Both the position numbers and the translations under genes were made by a program. Under the pieces are notes generated by a model. The model was given only the letters and a program-made list of their open reading frames with translations, was not told the DNA's origin and made no database searches. A stretch of DNA of 64,000 bases from Herbihabitans rhizosphaerae. GTDB lineage: Bacteria; Actinomycetota; Actinomycetes; Mycobacteriales; Pseudonocardiaceae. Below are positions 48,666-57,743 of this stretch, in pieces; within the stretch, counting starts at the first letter, position 1, and each line of letters begins with the position of its first letter. The stretch covers positions 248,001 to 312,000 of the forward strand of contig NZ_SGWQ01000004.1 of assembly GCF_004216555.1 (NCBI RefSeq), read 5' to 3'.

Positions 48666-49292
48666 GTGAAGGCCTTCCTGATGACCGCGAGTGTGGCCGC
48701 CGTCGCGGCGCTGATCGCCGGATGCGGTGACGAACCCGCCGCCCAGCCTCCGGCGTCCCAGCCGCCGTCGGCGACGCCCAGCGCCACGCCGCCGACGACC
48801 AGCGCGCCGCCACCCGGCGTGTGGCGCGACGACGTCGCTCCCGCGCCCCGTGCCGGCAAGGTCAGCGGGGGACCGTGCCGCCTGCCGGCAACGTTCGACA
48901 TCGCGCCGGGGTGGACGGTCAGCGCGCCGGCCGAGCAGCCGAGGGGCGCGCTCAACGCCCGCTGCGTGGTCAAGGCGGCCGACGGCTCCGCGGTGATCAA
49001 GATGTGGGTGGCCGACACGCCGGGCGCCAACCCGCGTGAGGCGATCGTCGGGTTCGTCGGCGGTGAGACCATCACCGACAAGCCCGAGTACCGGGACACG
49101 AACATCGGCCGGATCACCGGCACCGAGGTGACCCTCGCCGGGGTCGAACGGTCGCGGGTGCGTGCGTTCACCGTCACCACGCCGCGCCAGGTGATCACGG
49201 TGAGCGTCAACGCGACCGGCAAGGGCGGCGGCGAGCCGGGACTGCCGGCGTACCTGTTGGCCAAGCAGACCTTCGTACTGACCGAGCGCTGA
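48666..49292 (+). CDS. Secreted lipoprotein of unknown function
   Basis: 208 residues from GTG 48666 with AAGGAC upstream. Lipoprotein signal KAFLMTASVAAVAALIAGC with Cys at about residue 19, then a Pro/Ala/Ser/Thr linker of about 35 residues, and a C-terminal beta domain (CRLPATFDIAPGWTVSAP ... QVITVSVNAT) of the kind found in actinobacterial lipoproteins resembling LpqN/LpqT. It is anchored on the outside of the membrane. An in-frame GTG 33 bases upstream would spoil the signal peptide. Confidence 0.82.
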   Translation: MKAFLMTASVAAVAALIAGCGDEPAAQPPASQPPSATPSATPPTTSAPPPGVWRDDVAPAPRAGKVSGGPCRLPATFDIAPGWTVSAPAEQPRGALNARCVVKAADGSAVIKMWVADTPGANPREAIVGFVGGETITDKPEYRDTNIGRITGTEVTLAGVERSRVRAFTVTTPRQVITVSVNATGKGGGEPGLPAYLLAKQTFVLTER

Positions 49293-49379
49293 AGAACTCG
49301 CGAGTTCACCCGTTGAGGTCACGTGCGCGGCGCGAAGGCGTACTACCGTCGGGTTGTTCCACGCGAATGGAGGACAAGG

Positions 49380-49781
49380 GTGGCCGAGCACGACGAGCAC
49401 GTCGAGCCTGAGGACGAGTTCGAGGACGAGTTCGAGGACGATGTCGTCGACGAGGAGGACTTCGGCGCGCTGGAGGACGGGGAGGACAACCCGCTCGGCA
49501 TTCCGGACGAGGAGACCCTCGAGGACCTGTTGCGCCTGCTGTCCACCAGGGACGCTCCGCGCGTGTTCGCGCTGTGCGAGGTGGCGCCCGGATGGCGTCA
49601 GGCCGGCATTTACGCGTGGGGCATGTCCTTCCCCGACCGTGCGCTGCTGTGGGGTACCTCGGAGCGGTTCACCGGCAGCTTCAACTCCGCCGAGAGCGCG
49701 CTGGCCCGGCTCGGTTACGGGCGCGACCTGCGGCTGATCTGGCCGGACTTCGTGCCACTGCGGGAAACTCTGGCGAGCTAG
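49380..49781 (+). CDS. Acidic conserved hypothetical protein
   Basis: 133 residues from GTG 49380 with GGAGG at proper distance. The first 45 residues are almost entirely Asp/Glu; the rest is a compact domain with CEVAPGWRQAGIYAWGMSFP and FTGSFNSAESALARLGY. I recognise no family. Its stop shares CTAG (49778-49781) with the convergent inositol monophosphatase gene. A palindrome GAACTCGCGAGTTC (49294-49307) lies upstream, after the lipoprotein stop. Confidence 0.75.
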   Translation: MAEHDEHVEPEDEFEDEFEDDVVDEEDFGALEDGEDNPLGIPDEETLEDLLRLLSTRDAPRVFALCEVAPGWRQAGIYAWGMSFPDRALLWGTSERFTGSFNSAESALARLGYGRDLRLIWPDFVPLRETLAS

Positions 49782-50566
49782 CCCGTCTCAGCGATCTCGC
49801 GCAGCCGGCCGGTGATCCACTCGGTCATCGGCCGGGGCGCCTCGTCACGCGCCGCGACGAATCCGGGTGCGTGCACGTCGTCCCCGCCGATCGGGACGAA
49901 CACGCCGCCGACCGACCGCACGAGCGCCGCGCCCGCCGCCACGTCCCACGGGTAGATGCCCAGGTTGCACGCGATGTCCGCGCGGCCGGCCGCCACCCAG
50001 GCCAGTGACAGCGCGGTCGAGTACACCCGGCGCACCTCGGCGCGGGCCAGCAGTTCGCCGAGGAACTCGATTTCACCGGACCGGGTGCTGTTCGGCAGCG
50101 GAACGTCGGTGAGTACGAGCGGACGCGCACCCTCACCCGGCACCGGCCGCAGCCCGGCGGAGCGCACCCGCAGCGGCACGTCCGGTCCGCCGGTGAAGCA
50201 CTCGTCGCGGAACAGGTCGAGCACGCATCCCGCGACGATCTCGCCGTCCACCGCGGCGCCGATCGAGATCGCCGCGATCGGCAGCCCGCGCAGGAAGTTG
50301 CTGGTGCCGTCGATCGGATCGACGTACCAGGTGACCGAGGTGCCGGCGGTCGGCGCCAGCTCCTCGCCGACGATCGCCGAGCCGGGAACGGCGGCGCGCA
50401 GTTCCTCGCGCAACAGCCGTTCGACCGCCAGGTCCACCGCTGTGACCTGGTCGGTCTCACTTTTAGACCAGACCGCCGGCCGCTCCTCGCCGCGCTGCCG
50501 GACGAGGTCGGCCGCCTGTTTCACACACCGCTCGGCGACCGCGATCAACTCGAGAGCCCCAGACAC
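49778..50566 (-). CDS. Inositol monophosphatase-family phosphatase
   Basis: 262 residues from GTG 50566. Metal-binding motifs of the family are clear: GEEL (Glu), DPIDGTSNF (the DPLDGTTNF box) and WDVAAGAALV near the C-terminus. It dephosphorylates inositol-1-phosphate, histidinol phosphate or a related sugar phosphate using Mg2+. Inositol made this way feeds phosphatidylinositol and mycothiol in actinobacteria. It is divergent from the FAH gene with 33 bases between starts. Confidence 0.9.
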   Translation of the reverse strand: MSGALELIAVAERCVKQAADLVRQRGEERPAVWSKSETDQVTAVDLAVERLLREELRAAVPGSAIVGEELAPTAGTSVTWYVDPIDGTSNFLRGLPIAAISIGAAVDGEIVAGCVLDLFRDECFTGGPDVPLRVRSAGLRPVPGEGARPLVLTDVPLPNSTRSGEIEFLGELLARAEVRRVYSTALSLAWVAAGRADIACNLGIYPWDVAAGAALVRSVGGVFVPIGGDDVHAPGFVAARDEAPRPMTEWITGRLREIAETG

Positions 50567-50599
50567 GTCGCCACGGTACCGGTGCGTAGGGTCGAAGCC

Positions 50600-51382
50600 A
50601 TGCGAGTCGCGCGTATCGCCCACCCTGAGGGAGTCGCCTTCGTCACCGTCGAGGGGGAGGGAGAGGACCTCACGAAGCTGACCGCCGTGGAGGTCGCCGA
50701 CCACCCGTTCGGCGGCACTCCGTCGACCGGCCGGCGCTGGCCGATGGCCGACGTGCGGCTGCTGGCGCCGATCCTGCCGAGCAAGGTCGTGTGCGTCGGC
50801 AAGAACTACGCCGAGCACGCGCGCGAGATGGGCGGCGAGGCGCCCGCCTCCCCGGTGATCTTCATGAAGCCGTCGACCACCGTGATCGGTCCGGACGCGG
50901 CGATCAAGCTGCCAGCCGACTCCACGCGGGTCGACTTCGAGGGCGAGCTGGCCGCGGTGATCGGCAAGCCGTGCAAGGACGTCCCCGCCGAGCGCGCGTC
51001 CGACGTCGTGCTCGGCTACACGATCGCCAACGACGTGACCGCGCGTGACCAGCAGCAGGCCGACGGCCAGTGGACGCGGGCCAAGAGCCACGACACGTTC
51101 TGCCCGCTGGGTCCGTGGATCGAGACCGACGTGAAGCCGGACGACGACCTGGAGATCCGCACCGAGCTGGACGGCGAGGTTCGCCAGCAGTCCGACACCG
51201 GCCTGCTGCTGCACGACATCGGCGAACTGGTGGAGTGGATCTCGCGGGTGATGACGCTGCTGCCCGGCGATGTGATCCTCACCGGCACGCCCGCCGGCGT
51301 CGGCCCGATGACCGCCGGGCAGACCGTGTCGGTCAGCATCGCCGGTATCGGCACTCTGACCAACTCGGTCGCCAACCGCTAG
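50600..51382 (+). CDS. Fumarylacetoacetate hydrolase-family protein
   Basis: 260 residues. FAH fold with VCVGKNYAEHARE, the metal-binding VIFMKPSTTVIGPDAAI and FEGELAAVIGK, and LTGTPAGVGPM near the end. These cytosolic enzymes cleave or decarboxylate acylpyruvates or oxaloacetate; the substrate is not evident. Its place before gltX matches M. tuberculosis Rv2993c. TAGGGT (50587-50592) precedes ATG 50600 by seven bases. The stop shares CTAG with the convergent FAD oxidoreductase. Confidence 0.9.
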   Translation: MRVARIAHPEGVAFVTVEGEGEDLTKLTAVEVADHPFGGTPSTGRRWPMADVRLLAPILPSKVVCVGKNYAEHAREMGGEAPASPVIFMKPSTTVIGPDAAIKLPADSTRVDFEGELAAVIGKPCKDVPAERASDVVLGYTIANDVTARDQQQADGQWTRAKSHDTFCPLGPWIETDVKPDDDLEIRTELDGEVRQQSDTGLLLHDIGELVEWISRVMTLLPGDVILTGTPAGVGPMTAGQTVSVSIAGIGTLTNSVANR

Positions 51383-52635
51383 GCCCGACTACCGGCCTTC
51401 GCGTCCGGGCGCCGCGCGAACTCCGGCGCGTGTTCCGGCCGCAGCCCGATGCCGACCATGTACGCCGGGACGGCCCGCATGAACGGCAGCCGGCGCATCA
51501 CGGTGATCAGCGCCTTGGGGAACGACTTTCGCTCGCCGGTGATCAGCGGGCCGACCACGTTCTCCTGCAGGGTCCGCTGCAGCCTCTGTGTCGCGGCCGT
51601 CGCCAGCCACCGGCGGCGGCGCACCGCGGCCAGGTGCGACGTCCGAACGTCCTTGCGCCGCAACGGTTCCGCGAGCAGGCGGGCGGCGGCGACGGCGTCC
51701 TGCACGGCCACGTTCACGCCGACTCCGCCGAGCGGTGACATCGCGTGCGCGGCGTCGCCGATCAGCAGCAGGCCGTCGCTGTGCCAGCGGTGCAGCCGGT
51801 TCAGCTTGACGTCGAGCATCTTCACCTCGTCCATGCTCTCGATCGCGTCCACCCGGTCGGCCACCTCCGGCGCCATCGCGGCCACCCGCTCCCGGAAGCG
51901 CTCGATGCCCTCGGCGCGCACCTGGGCGTCGGTGCCCTTCTTGATGAAGTACGCGTTCTGGAAGTAGTCGCCCCGGTTGATCATGACCATGAAGTTGCTG
52001 CCGTCGATCTTGCCGGTGATGCCGCTGACGTCGCCGCCCTTCTCGTCGCGCGGCACGCGGAACCACAGCACGTCGAACGGGACGCCGAACTCCTTGGGGC
52101 GCAACGACATGGTGTCGCGCAGGAGTGAGTGCCGCCCGTCGCAGGCGACGGTCAGATCGGCGTGCAGCTCGCCCTCGACGCCGTCACGAGTGCGGTACTG
52201 GACGCCGGTCACTCGCTCGCCGTCCCGCAGCAGGCCGGTGACCTCGGTGTTCATCCGCAGGGTGAAGGTCGGCTCCTCGGCACCGGCGTCGGCCAGCAGG
52301 TCGAGGAAATCCCACTGCGGCACCATCGCGATGTAGTTGTACGGCGCGCGCAGCCGGCGCAGCTCGCCGAAGGTCACGATGCCGTCGCCGTCGGGGCTCG
52401 GAAAGCCGATGGTCTCCAGCTTGCTCTGCGGGATCTCGCGGAACCGGCTGCCGAGCCCCAGCTCGTCGAGTAGCCGCACCGTCGAGGCGTGCACCGTGTC
52501 GCCGCGGAAGTCCCGCAGGAAGTCGCCGTGCTTCTCCAGCACGGTCACCTCGACGCCGGCCCGTGCCAGCAGCAGCCCCAACACCATGCCGGCGGGGCCG
52601 CCCCCCACCACCGCGCAGGTCGTGCGCTCCGTCAT
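51379..52635 (-). CDS. FAD-dependent oxidoreductase (PHBH-like monooxygenase family)
   Basis: 418 residues from ATG 52635 with GGAGG upstream. N-terminal FAD motif VVGGGPAGMVLGLLLARAGV, a CDGRHS segment (DG motif) and GDAAHAMSPLGGVGVNVAVQ (GD motif) define group A flavoprotein hydroxylases. It probably hydroxylates an aromatic or polyketide-like compound. A 7-2-7 palindrome 20 bases upstream of the start looks like a repressor site. It ends on CTAG shared with the FAH gene. Confidence 0.9.
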   Translation of the reverse strand: MTERTTCAVVGGGPAGMVLGLLLARAGVEVTVLEKHGDFLRDFRGDTVHASTVRLLDELGLGSRFREIPQSKLETIGFPSPDGDGIVTFGELRRLRAPYNYIAMVPQWDFLDLLADAGAEEPTFTLRMNTEVTGLLRDGERVTGVQYRTRDGVEGELHADLTVACDGRHSLLRDTMSLRPKEFGVPFDVLWFRVPRDEKGGDVSGITGKIDGSNFMVMINRGDYFQNAYFIKKGTDAQVRAEGIERFRERVAAMAPEVADRVDAIESMDEVKMLDVKLNRLHRWHSDGLLLIGDAAHAMSPLGGVGVNVAVQDAVAAARLLAEPLRRKDVRTSHLAAVRRRRWLATAATQRLQRTLQENVVGPLITGERKSFPKALITVMRRLPFMRAVPAYMVGIGLRPEHAPEFARRPDAKAGSRA

Positions 52636-52654
52636 GATCGCCTCCCAGTTCGTT

Positions 52655-52670
52655 TTCAACAGTTGTTGAA
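52655..52670. promoter_or_regulatory. TTCAACA-GT-TGTTGAA palindrome, candidate TetR-type operator
   Basis: Seven-base perfect arms around two bases, AT-rich against its surroundings, in the 92-base region between the FAD oxidoreductase start (minus) and gltX (plus). The shape is typical of TetR-family operators, and flavin monooxygenases are often under such control. No TetR gene is in the window. Confidence 0.5.
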
Positions 52671-52727
52671 TAACCTCAGGATGCACCCCGCCGCCGCACG
52701 CGTCAACACGGTTAGGCTGATCGGGTC

Positions 52728-54230
52728 ATGACTACGAACACAGCCGCCGTCCGCGTCCGCTTCTGCCCCTCGCCGACGGGTACCCCACACGTGGGTCTCA
52801 TTCGCACCGTTCTCTTCAACTGGGCGTTCGCCCGGCACCACAAGGGAAAGCTGGTGTTCCGCATCGAGGACACCGACGCCGCCCGCGACTCCGAGGAGAG
52901 CTACGACGCACTCCTCGACGCGCTGCGCTGGCTTCGCCTCGACTGGGACGAGGGGCCCGAGGTCGGCGGACCGGACGAGCCGTACCGGCAGAGCCGGCGC
53001 GGCGAGATCTACGCCGATATCGCGCAGCGGCTCCTGGCGGCGGGGGAGTTGTACGAGTCCTTCTCCACGCCGGAGGAGGTCGAGCGGCGCCGCCGCGACG
53101 CGGGCCAGGATCCGAAACTCGGGTACGACAACGCCGACCGCGAGTTGACCGAGGCGCGGCGGGCGGAACTGCGCGCCGAGGGGCGCGAGCCGGTGCTGCG
53201 GCTGCGCATGCCTGCCGAGGACATCACGTTCACCGACCTCATCCGGGGTGAGATCACGTTCAAGGTCGGCAGCGTGCCGGACCCGGTGCTGATGCGTGCG
53301 AACGGCGCGCCGCTGTACACACTGACCAACCCGGTCGACGACGCGCTGATGCGGATCACGCACGTGCTGCGCGGCGAGGACCTGCTCCCGTCCACCCCTC
53401 GGCAGATCGCGCTGTACGGCGCGCTGCGGCGAATCGGCGTCACCGATTTCACGCCGGAGTTCGGGCACCTGCCGCTCGTGCGCGGCGAGGGAAACAAGAA
53501 GCTGTCCAAGCGCGATCCCGAGTCGAATCTTTTCCTGTATCGGGAGCGCGGATTCCTGCCGGAGGGAATTCTCAACTATCTTGCGCTGCTCGGCTGGGCG
53601 ATCGCGGACGACCGTGACGTGTTCACGATGGCCGAGATGATCGAGGCGTTCGACATTTCCAAGGTGAGTTCGAACCCCGCGCGGTTCGATCTGAAAAAGG
53701 CCGAGGCGCTGAACGCGGAACACCTGCGCGCGCTCGCGCCCGAGGATTTCGTGACCGCCGTGCTGCCCTATCTCGCGGCGGACGGCGTGCTGCCGGCGTC
53801 GCCGAGCGAGGAGCAGTTGACCGCGTTGCGCGCGATCGCGCCGCTGGTGCAGGAGCGGTTGGTCGTGTTGTCCGAGGCGAGCAACATGGTGCGATTCCTG
53901 TTCGTGGACGACGCGGAATTCGCGCCGGACCCGGAGTCCGCGGCCAAGGTGCTCAAGGCGGACGCCGAGCCGGTGCTCGCGGCATCCGTGGACGCGCTCG
54001 GCGCGCTGACCGAGTGGTCGACGCCGGCGATCGAGCAGGCGCTCAAAGAGGCACTCGTGGACGGGCTGGGTCTCAAGCCGCGCAAGGCTTTCGCGCCCGT
54101 TCGCGTGGCGGCCACCGGTCGCACGGTGTCACCGCCGCTGTACGAGTCACTGGAACTGCTCGGCCGCGAGCGGTCGATCGGCCGGCTGACGCGCGCGCTC
54201 GACTCGGTGCGCATTGCGTCGAACGGGTGA
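52728..54230 (+). CDS. gltX: Glutamyl-tRNA synthetase
   Basis: 500 residues, class I synthetase. The HIGH element appears as [12 protein letters not shown] and the KMSKS element as [11 protein letters not shown]. The rest is the helical anticodon-binding region. With gatCAB present, it is expected to charge both tRNA-Glu and tRNA-Gln with glutamate. The ATG is preceded by TAGGCT nine bases upstream rather than a strong ribosome binding site. The position before tRNA-Gln and tRNA-Glu is the same as in M. tuberculosis (Rv2992c). Confidence 0.96.
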   Translation: MTTNTAAVRVRFCPSPTGTPHVGLIRTVLFNWAFARHHKGKLVFRIEDTDAARDSEESYDALLDALRWLRLDWDEGPEVGGPDEPYRQSRRGEIYADIAQRLLAAGELYESFSTPEEVERRRRDAGQDPKLGYDNADRELTEARRAELRAEGREPVLRLRMPAEDITFTDLIRGEITFKVGSVPDPVLMRANGAPLYTLTNPVDDALMRITHVLRGEDLLPSTPRQIALYGALRRIGVTDFTPEFGHLPLVRGEGNKKLSKRDPESNLFLYRERGFLPEGILNYLALLGWAIADDRDVFTMAEMIEAFDISKVSSNPARFDLKKAEALNAEHLRALAPEDFVTAVLPYLAADGVLPASPSEEQLTALRAIAPLVQERLVVLSEASNMVRFLFVDDAEFAPDPESAAKVLKADAEPVLAASVDALGALTEWSTPAIEQALKEALVDGLGLKPRKAFAPVRVAATGRTVSPPLYESLELLGRERSIGRLTRALDSVRIASNG

Positions 54231-54382
54231 CACTCGGAGTCACTTGGTAACGCCTGTCGATCGCATGGCGATAAAGTCTGTTTGGGCTATTTCGGAATTG
54301 CGGCCAGCTTAACCGAAACAGTCGGCCCAACATCACCTCGTCGGACGAATCGAAGAGGACTTTAGTCACCTAGCCTCGCGGG

Positions 54383-55186
54383 ATGACTTCTCCGCTTGCC
54401 GCAGTCACCACCGGTCGTGCAACGCTGAGAGCCAACGAGCTGGGGGGTTTTCAGGACACTTCGCCCTTGATTCGCGCGGTGTGCCTGGACATCGACGACA
54501 CGCTCGTCGACTTCGCCACCTCCGCGAGATCCGCCGTGGCCGCGATGATCGGCAGAGACGACATGTGGCCCGCGTGGGAGCGGGTCACCGAGGAGCATGT
54601 GGCGCGGGCGATCGCCGGCGAGATCGACTACGACACGATGCGCAGAGCGCGCACGAAAGCGTTCCTCGCCGATTGTGGCGCACTGCTGGACGACGACCTC
54701 ATCGTGCGGATGGAGGATCGCAGGCTCGCATTCCTGAACCAGACATGGAGAACGTTCGACGACGCGGTCCCGTGTTTGGAATGGCTTCGGTCCGCCGGCT
54801 TTCTGATCGGCGCGATCACGAATTCGACGGGCGCGCATCAGCGGGACAAACTCGCGCGGCTCGGAATCGCCGAATACTTCGACACGGTGGTGATCGCGGG
54901 CGAGATCGGCTGCGGTAAACCCGATCCGGTGATTTTCGCCACTGCGGCGAAACAGCTCGACGTGCCGCCGGAGCAGATCGTGCACGTCGGTGACCGGCTG
55001 GACCTCGACGCCGTGGGCGCGCGGGATGCCGGCATGCACGGGATCTGGCTGGACCGGGCCGCGGGCGCCGAGCCGGGGGAGCGGGCGGTGCACGTGATCA
55101 CATCGCTCGAAGCGCTGCCGAAGCTGCTGGTCAGCGAGTTCCGCACGCCGCCGACCGTGGTGCCGAGTCAACAGCGCTGTCGATGA
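54383..55186 (+). CDS. HAD-superfamily hydrolase
   Basis: 267 residues. Motif I is VCLDIDDTLVDF (nucleophile Asp36, acid Asp38), motif II AITNST, motif III Lys in GCGKPDPVIF and motif IV VGDRLDLDAVGARDAG; a helical C1 cap follows motif I. It is a small phosphatase or dehalogenase-like enzyme of unknown substrate. TAGCCT (54371-54376) six bases before ATG 54383 suggests leaderless expression. The N-terminal 30 residues precede the fold and may be overcalled. Confidence 0.85.
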   Translation: MTSPLAAVTTGRATLRANELGGFQDTSPLIRAVCLDIDDTLVDFATSARSAVAAMIGRDDMWPAWERVTEEHVARAIAGEIDYDTMRRARTKAFLADCGALLDDDLIVRMEDRRLAFLNQTWRTFDDAVPCLEWLRSAGFLIGAITNSTGAHQRDKLARLGIAEYFDTVVIAGEIGCGKPDPVIFATAAKQLDVPPEQIVHVGDRLDLDAVGARDAGMHGIWLDRAAGAEPGERAVHVITSLEALPKLLVSEFRTPPTVVPSQQRCR

Positions 55187-55285
55187 TCGCGGGGCCGATT
55201 TCTCCTGGTCTCAACCCGTGGTCTAGTATCTCTTTCCGGCAGCACGGAACGTGACGGGCGACCGATCACGGAGCGTTGAAGCCCT

Positions 55286-55357
55286 TGGGGTATGGTGTAA
55301 TCGGCAGCACGACTGATTCTGGTTCAGTTAGTCTAGGTTCGAGTCCTGGTACCCCAG
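55286..55357 (+). tRNA. tRNA-Gln (anticodon CTG)
   Basis: 72 bases. Acceptor TGGGGTA/TACCCCA, D arm with GTGTAATCGGCAGCAC, anticodon stem ACTGA/TCAGT enclosing TTCTGGT (anticodon CTG), T loop GGTTCGAGTCC. CCA is not encoded. A TAGTAT hexamer (55224-55229) could be part of the promoter. This tRNA is the substrate of the gltX-gatCAB pathway coded earlier in the window. Confidence 0.95.
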
Positions 55358-55391
55358 CGGAGCGGATACTGTAAGGTTCCACTCTGTTCGA

Positions 55392-55464
55392 GGCCCCGTC
55401 GTCTAGCGGCCTAGGACGCCGCCCTCTCAAGGCGGTAGCGCGGGTTCGAATCCCGTCGGGGCTA
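55392..55464 (+). tRNA. tRNA-Glu (anticodon CTC)
   Basis: 73 bases. Acceptor GGCCCCG/CGGGGCT, anticodon stem CCGCC/GGCGG enclosing CTCTCAA (anticodon CTC), T arm GCGGGTTCGAATCCCGT. CCA is not encoded. It lies 34 bases after tRNA-Gln and is probably in the same transcript, closed by the hairpin at 55475-55507. Confidence 0.95.
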
Positions 55465-55474
55465 CAGATCGGGA

Positions 55475-55507
55475 GATCCCTGTCTGCGGAGAACGCAGAC
55501 GGGGATC
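55475..55507 (+). terminator. Terminator of the tRNA pair
   Basis: GATCCCTGTCTGCG (55475-55488) pairs with CGCAGACGGGGATC (55494-55507), 14 positions with one T-G wobble and a five-base loop, followed by TTT. Confidence 0.88.
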
Positions 55508-55519
55508 TTTCGCATTTAT

Positions 55520-55540
55520 GTCTGGGGCCGAGCCCCAGAC
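55520..55540. terminator. Small hairpin in the spacer before the M50 gene
   Basis: GTCTGGGGC and GCCCCAGAC, perfect nine-base arms around CGA. It lies between the tRNA terminator and the stop of the convergent M50 protease gene and may stop transcription from that side. Nothing else is seen in 55541-55672. Confidence 0.6.
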
Positions 55541-55672
55541 CCCACGGTGCGTGTTCTTGCGTGCCAGCGTTGGTTGCTTTGGGGGCGAGATCAACACTGG
55601 TGGGTCACCCTGTTTCGCGCGTCCCGCGGGTTTGCGGCCGGCTCCGCCAGCGGCAGGTTGGGCCGGGATCCC

Positions 55673-56401
55673 TCAGCGGAACAGTGGGAAGGTCGGTTCG
55701 AGGAGCCAGGCGCCGCCGACCAGGACGCAGCCGAGCGCCAGGACGGTGAGCAGGAGTATCCAGAGCGCGGCGGGGACGCTGGTCAGTCGGGCGAGTTGGT
55801 CGACGTCGGAGTCACGTGCCCGGCCGCGGTGTCGCTTGCGCCCCAGTTCGAAGATCGGCCGTACCGATCCGAGCAACAGCAGCCAGGTGATGGCGTACAC
55901 GAAGGCCGCGACCACGTCCGGCGTGCCGAGGAAGGCCACGCCCGCGAGGACGGCGGCCACCAGCAGGACCGTGATCACCCCGTAGACGTTGCGCGCCATG
56001 ACCAGCACGCCGATCACGCCGACCGCGGACACCAGGAGCACCGTCGCGGGCTGGTCGATCGCGATCAGGCCGGCGAAGGCGAGTCCGAGCAGCGCGGGTG
56101 CCGGGTATCCCGCGAGCGCGGTGAACGCCGCACCCGGGCCGTCGGGCCTGCCGCGGGAGAACGTCACACCCGAGGTGTCGGAATGCAGCCGGATGCCCAG
56201 CAGCCGGCGTCCGACCAGGACCGCGGCCAGCGCGTGCCCGGCCTCGTGCACCAGGGTCAGCACGTGCCGCGCGACTCGCCATGGTTGGCCCGACAGCACG
56301 ATCACCAGCGCCAGCACACCGGCCGCCAGCGGTACGACCGCGTGCGGCTCCGGCAGCGCCGCGAACGGCCGCTCCCACCACTCGATCTTCGCCAAGCTCA
56401 C
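55673..56401 (-). CDS. M50-family (site-2-like) membrane metalloprotease
   Basis: 242 residues, with about six membrane helices. The zinc motif HEAGH lies in the second region (TLVHEAGHALAAVLVG, about residue 52). The segment after it, HSDTSGVTFSRG, resembles the Peptidase_M50B family. The third zinc ligand Asp is not obvious, and no PDZ domain is present. It may cleave membrane-embedded substrates, but this family branch is uncharacterised. Convergent with the tRNA pair. Confidence 0.85.
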   Translation of the reverse strand: MSLAKIEWWERPFAALPEPHAVVPLAAGVLALVIVLSGQPWRVARHVLTLVHEAGHALAAVLVGRRLLGIRLHSDTSGVTFSRGRPDGPGAAFTALAGYPAPALLGLAFAGLIAIDQPATVLLVSAVGVIGVLVMARNVYGVITVLLVAAVLAGVAFLGTPDVVAAFVYAITWLLLLGSVRPIFELGRKRHRGRARDSDVDQLARLTSVPAALWILLLTVLALGCVLVGGAWLLEPTFPLFR

Positions 56402-56712
56402 GCCTACAGGTCATCACATCGGTGGACCGACGTCGCAGGGTGCTGTCGCGGTTGCTCAGAAGGCGCTGTTCGGCGTATTGGCTGAAACACTCCGTGAATG
56501 GTCGCTCGACCGGGTCGGATAACGCCGCGGCATGGAGACCTGGCAGTACCGCGACGGTCGTCGCGGCGGCGATTGTTCCGAGGGAATGTGAGGCATGCCT
56601 GTGTTGAAGGAGGTGGCGCCAAGGCTCCCGGCGTCACCTTCGCCTCACGTTCAGTCGGCCCGCCGGCCGAGTGGCACCCATCCGGCCGGCGGGCCGTACC
56701 CCTTCCCTTCGG
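56402..56712. other. Gene-free stretch between M50 and endonuclease genes
   Basis: 311 bases. It should hold the M50 gene promoter (minus strand, left side) and the endonuclease terminator (right side, 56656-56696). Short open frames here have no protein-like composition or start signals. I see nothing else. Confidence 0.5.
56656..56696 (-). terminator. Terminator of the endonuclease I gene
   Basis: Perfect 14-base arms CGGCCCGCCGGCCG (56656-56669) and CGGCCGGCGGGCCG (56683-56696), 17 bases after the endonuclease stop on the minus strand. Confidence 0.78.
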
Positions 56713-57510
56713 TCACGGCCAGATGGAGGCGGCCCATTCCGGGTGGTCGATGAACGGGTTCCGGTTGTGTTGGAACTGGTCGAAGATCACCTGGTTGCGC
56801 TTCTTCTCGGCCTCGTCCGGCGGGTCCTGCTGGTGCCACTGGCGCAGCATCGACAGACGGCCCATGAACGGCTTGGTGTTGTTGTTGACCTCGTCGTTGA
56901 GTTCGAGGTCGGCGAAGCCGTCGGTGCCGGCGTAGCGCACGGCCATGTAGAAGATCATCCTGGCGACGTCGCCCTTGACGGCGTCGCGCGGCTCCCACGA
57001 ATCGTCGTCGGTGTGGTTGCCGGGCGCTTCGCCGACCTCGGTGCCGCCCTTGTCGAAGTCCTTGTTGCCACGCTCGGCGTTGACCGACACGTCGGTCGCG
57101 CGCAGGTGGTGGACGTCGGTGCCGGGCCCGGTCTCGGTGCCGAAGTCGCCGTGCGACTTCGCCCAGACGTGCTCGCGGTTCCAGTCGTCCGGGTCACCGC
57201 CGTTGGTGTCCTTGCTCTGCGAGCGACCGGTGTACAGCAACAGCACGTTCGCCGTGTTTCCCGGGTCCTCGTCGGTCACCTTCAGTGCGTCCCACACCTG
57301 GTCGTAGGACAGCTTGGTCTGGTTGCTGATGATCGTGTTCAGCGCTGCCTTGAGCTCAGGGCCCTCTTTGCCGATCGCGTCCTGGTAGTAGTCCTCGGCC
57401 GCGGTGGCGGTGTTGTTCGTGGCGACGGCCGGCACCTGCACGCCGACGGCGATCGCCGCCGCGCCGACCAGCGCCACGAGTAACCGGCGACGATTCCTGG
57501 GTGTTCGCAT
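56713..57510 (-). CDS. Secreted endonuclease I family nuclease
   Basis: 265 residues: twin-Arg-like basic start and signal peptide (RRRLLVALVGAAAIAVGVQV then AVATNNTA), then the endonuclease I (EndA/Vvn) domain. The beta-beta-alpha-metal motif is DWNREHVWAKSHGDFG, with catalytic His following REHVW, and HHLRATDVSVNAERGNKDF further on. Disulphide cysteines usual in Vvn are lacking. It probably degrades extracellular DNA for nutrition. It is divergent from a secreted carboxylesterase. Confidence 0.92.
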   Translation of the reverse strand: MRTPRNRRRLLVALVGAAAIAVGVQVPAVATNNTATAAEDYYQDAIGKEGPELKAALNTIISNQTKLSYDQVWDALKVTDEDPGNTANVLLLYTGRSQSKDTNGGDPDDWNREHVWAKSHGDFGTETGPGTDVHHLRATDVSVNAERGNKDFDKGGTEVGEAPGNHTDDDSWEPRDAVKGDVARMIFYMAVRYAGTDGFADLELNDEVNNNTKPFMGRLSMLRQWHQQDPPDEAEKKRNQVIFDQFQHNRNPFIDHPEWAASIWP

Positions 57511-57743
57511 GGCAGACCCTTCCCATGATTACACAGAGTGATACGCGAACTACCGTAGCGGTTAGGGTTCGCCGTGTTAACCAACCAAGGTGTGAAGATC
57601 CACCAAACGACTGTGGGCTGACGGAGATCAACTCATCGGTGGATGTCCGTACCGGTGGCTTGACCGATTCGTGGCGGCGTGGCACCCGCGAGGATCTGAC
57701 GAGCGATGCGAACGTGCACCCGAGCCACGGAGAGGAACCTGGA

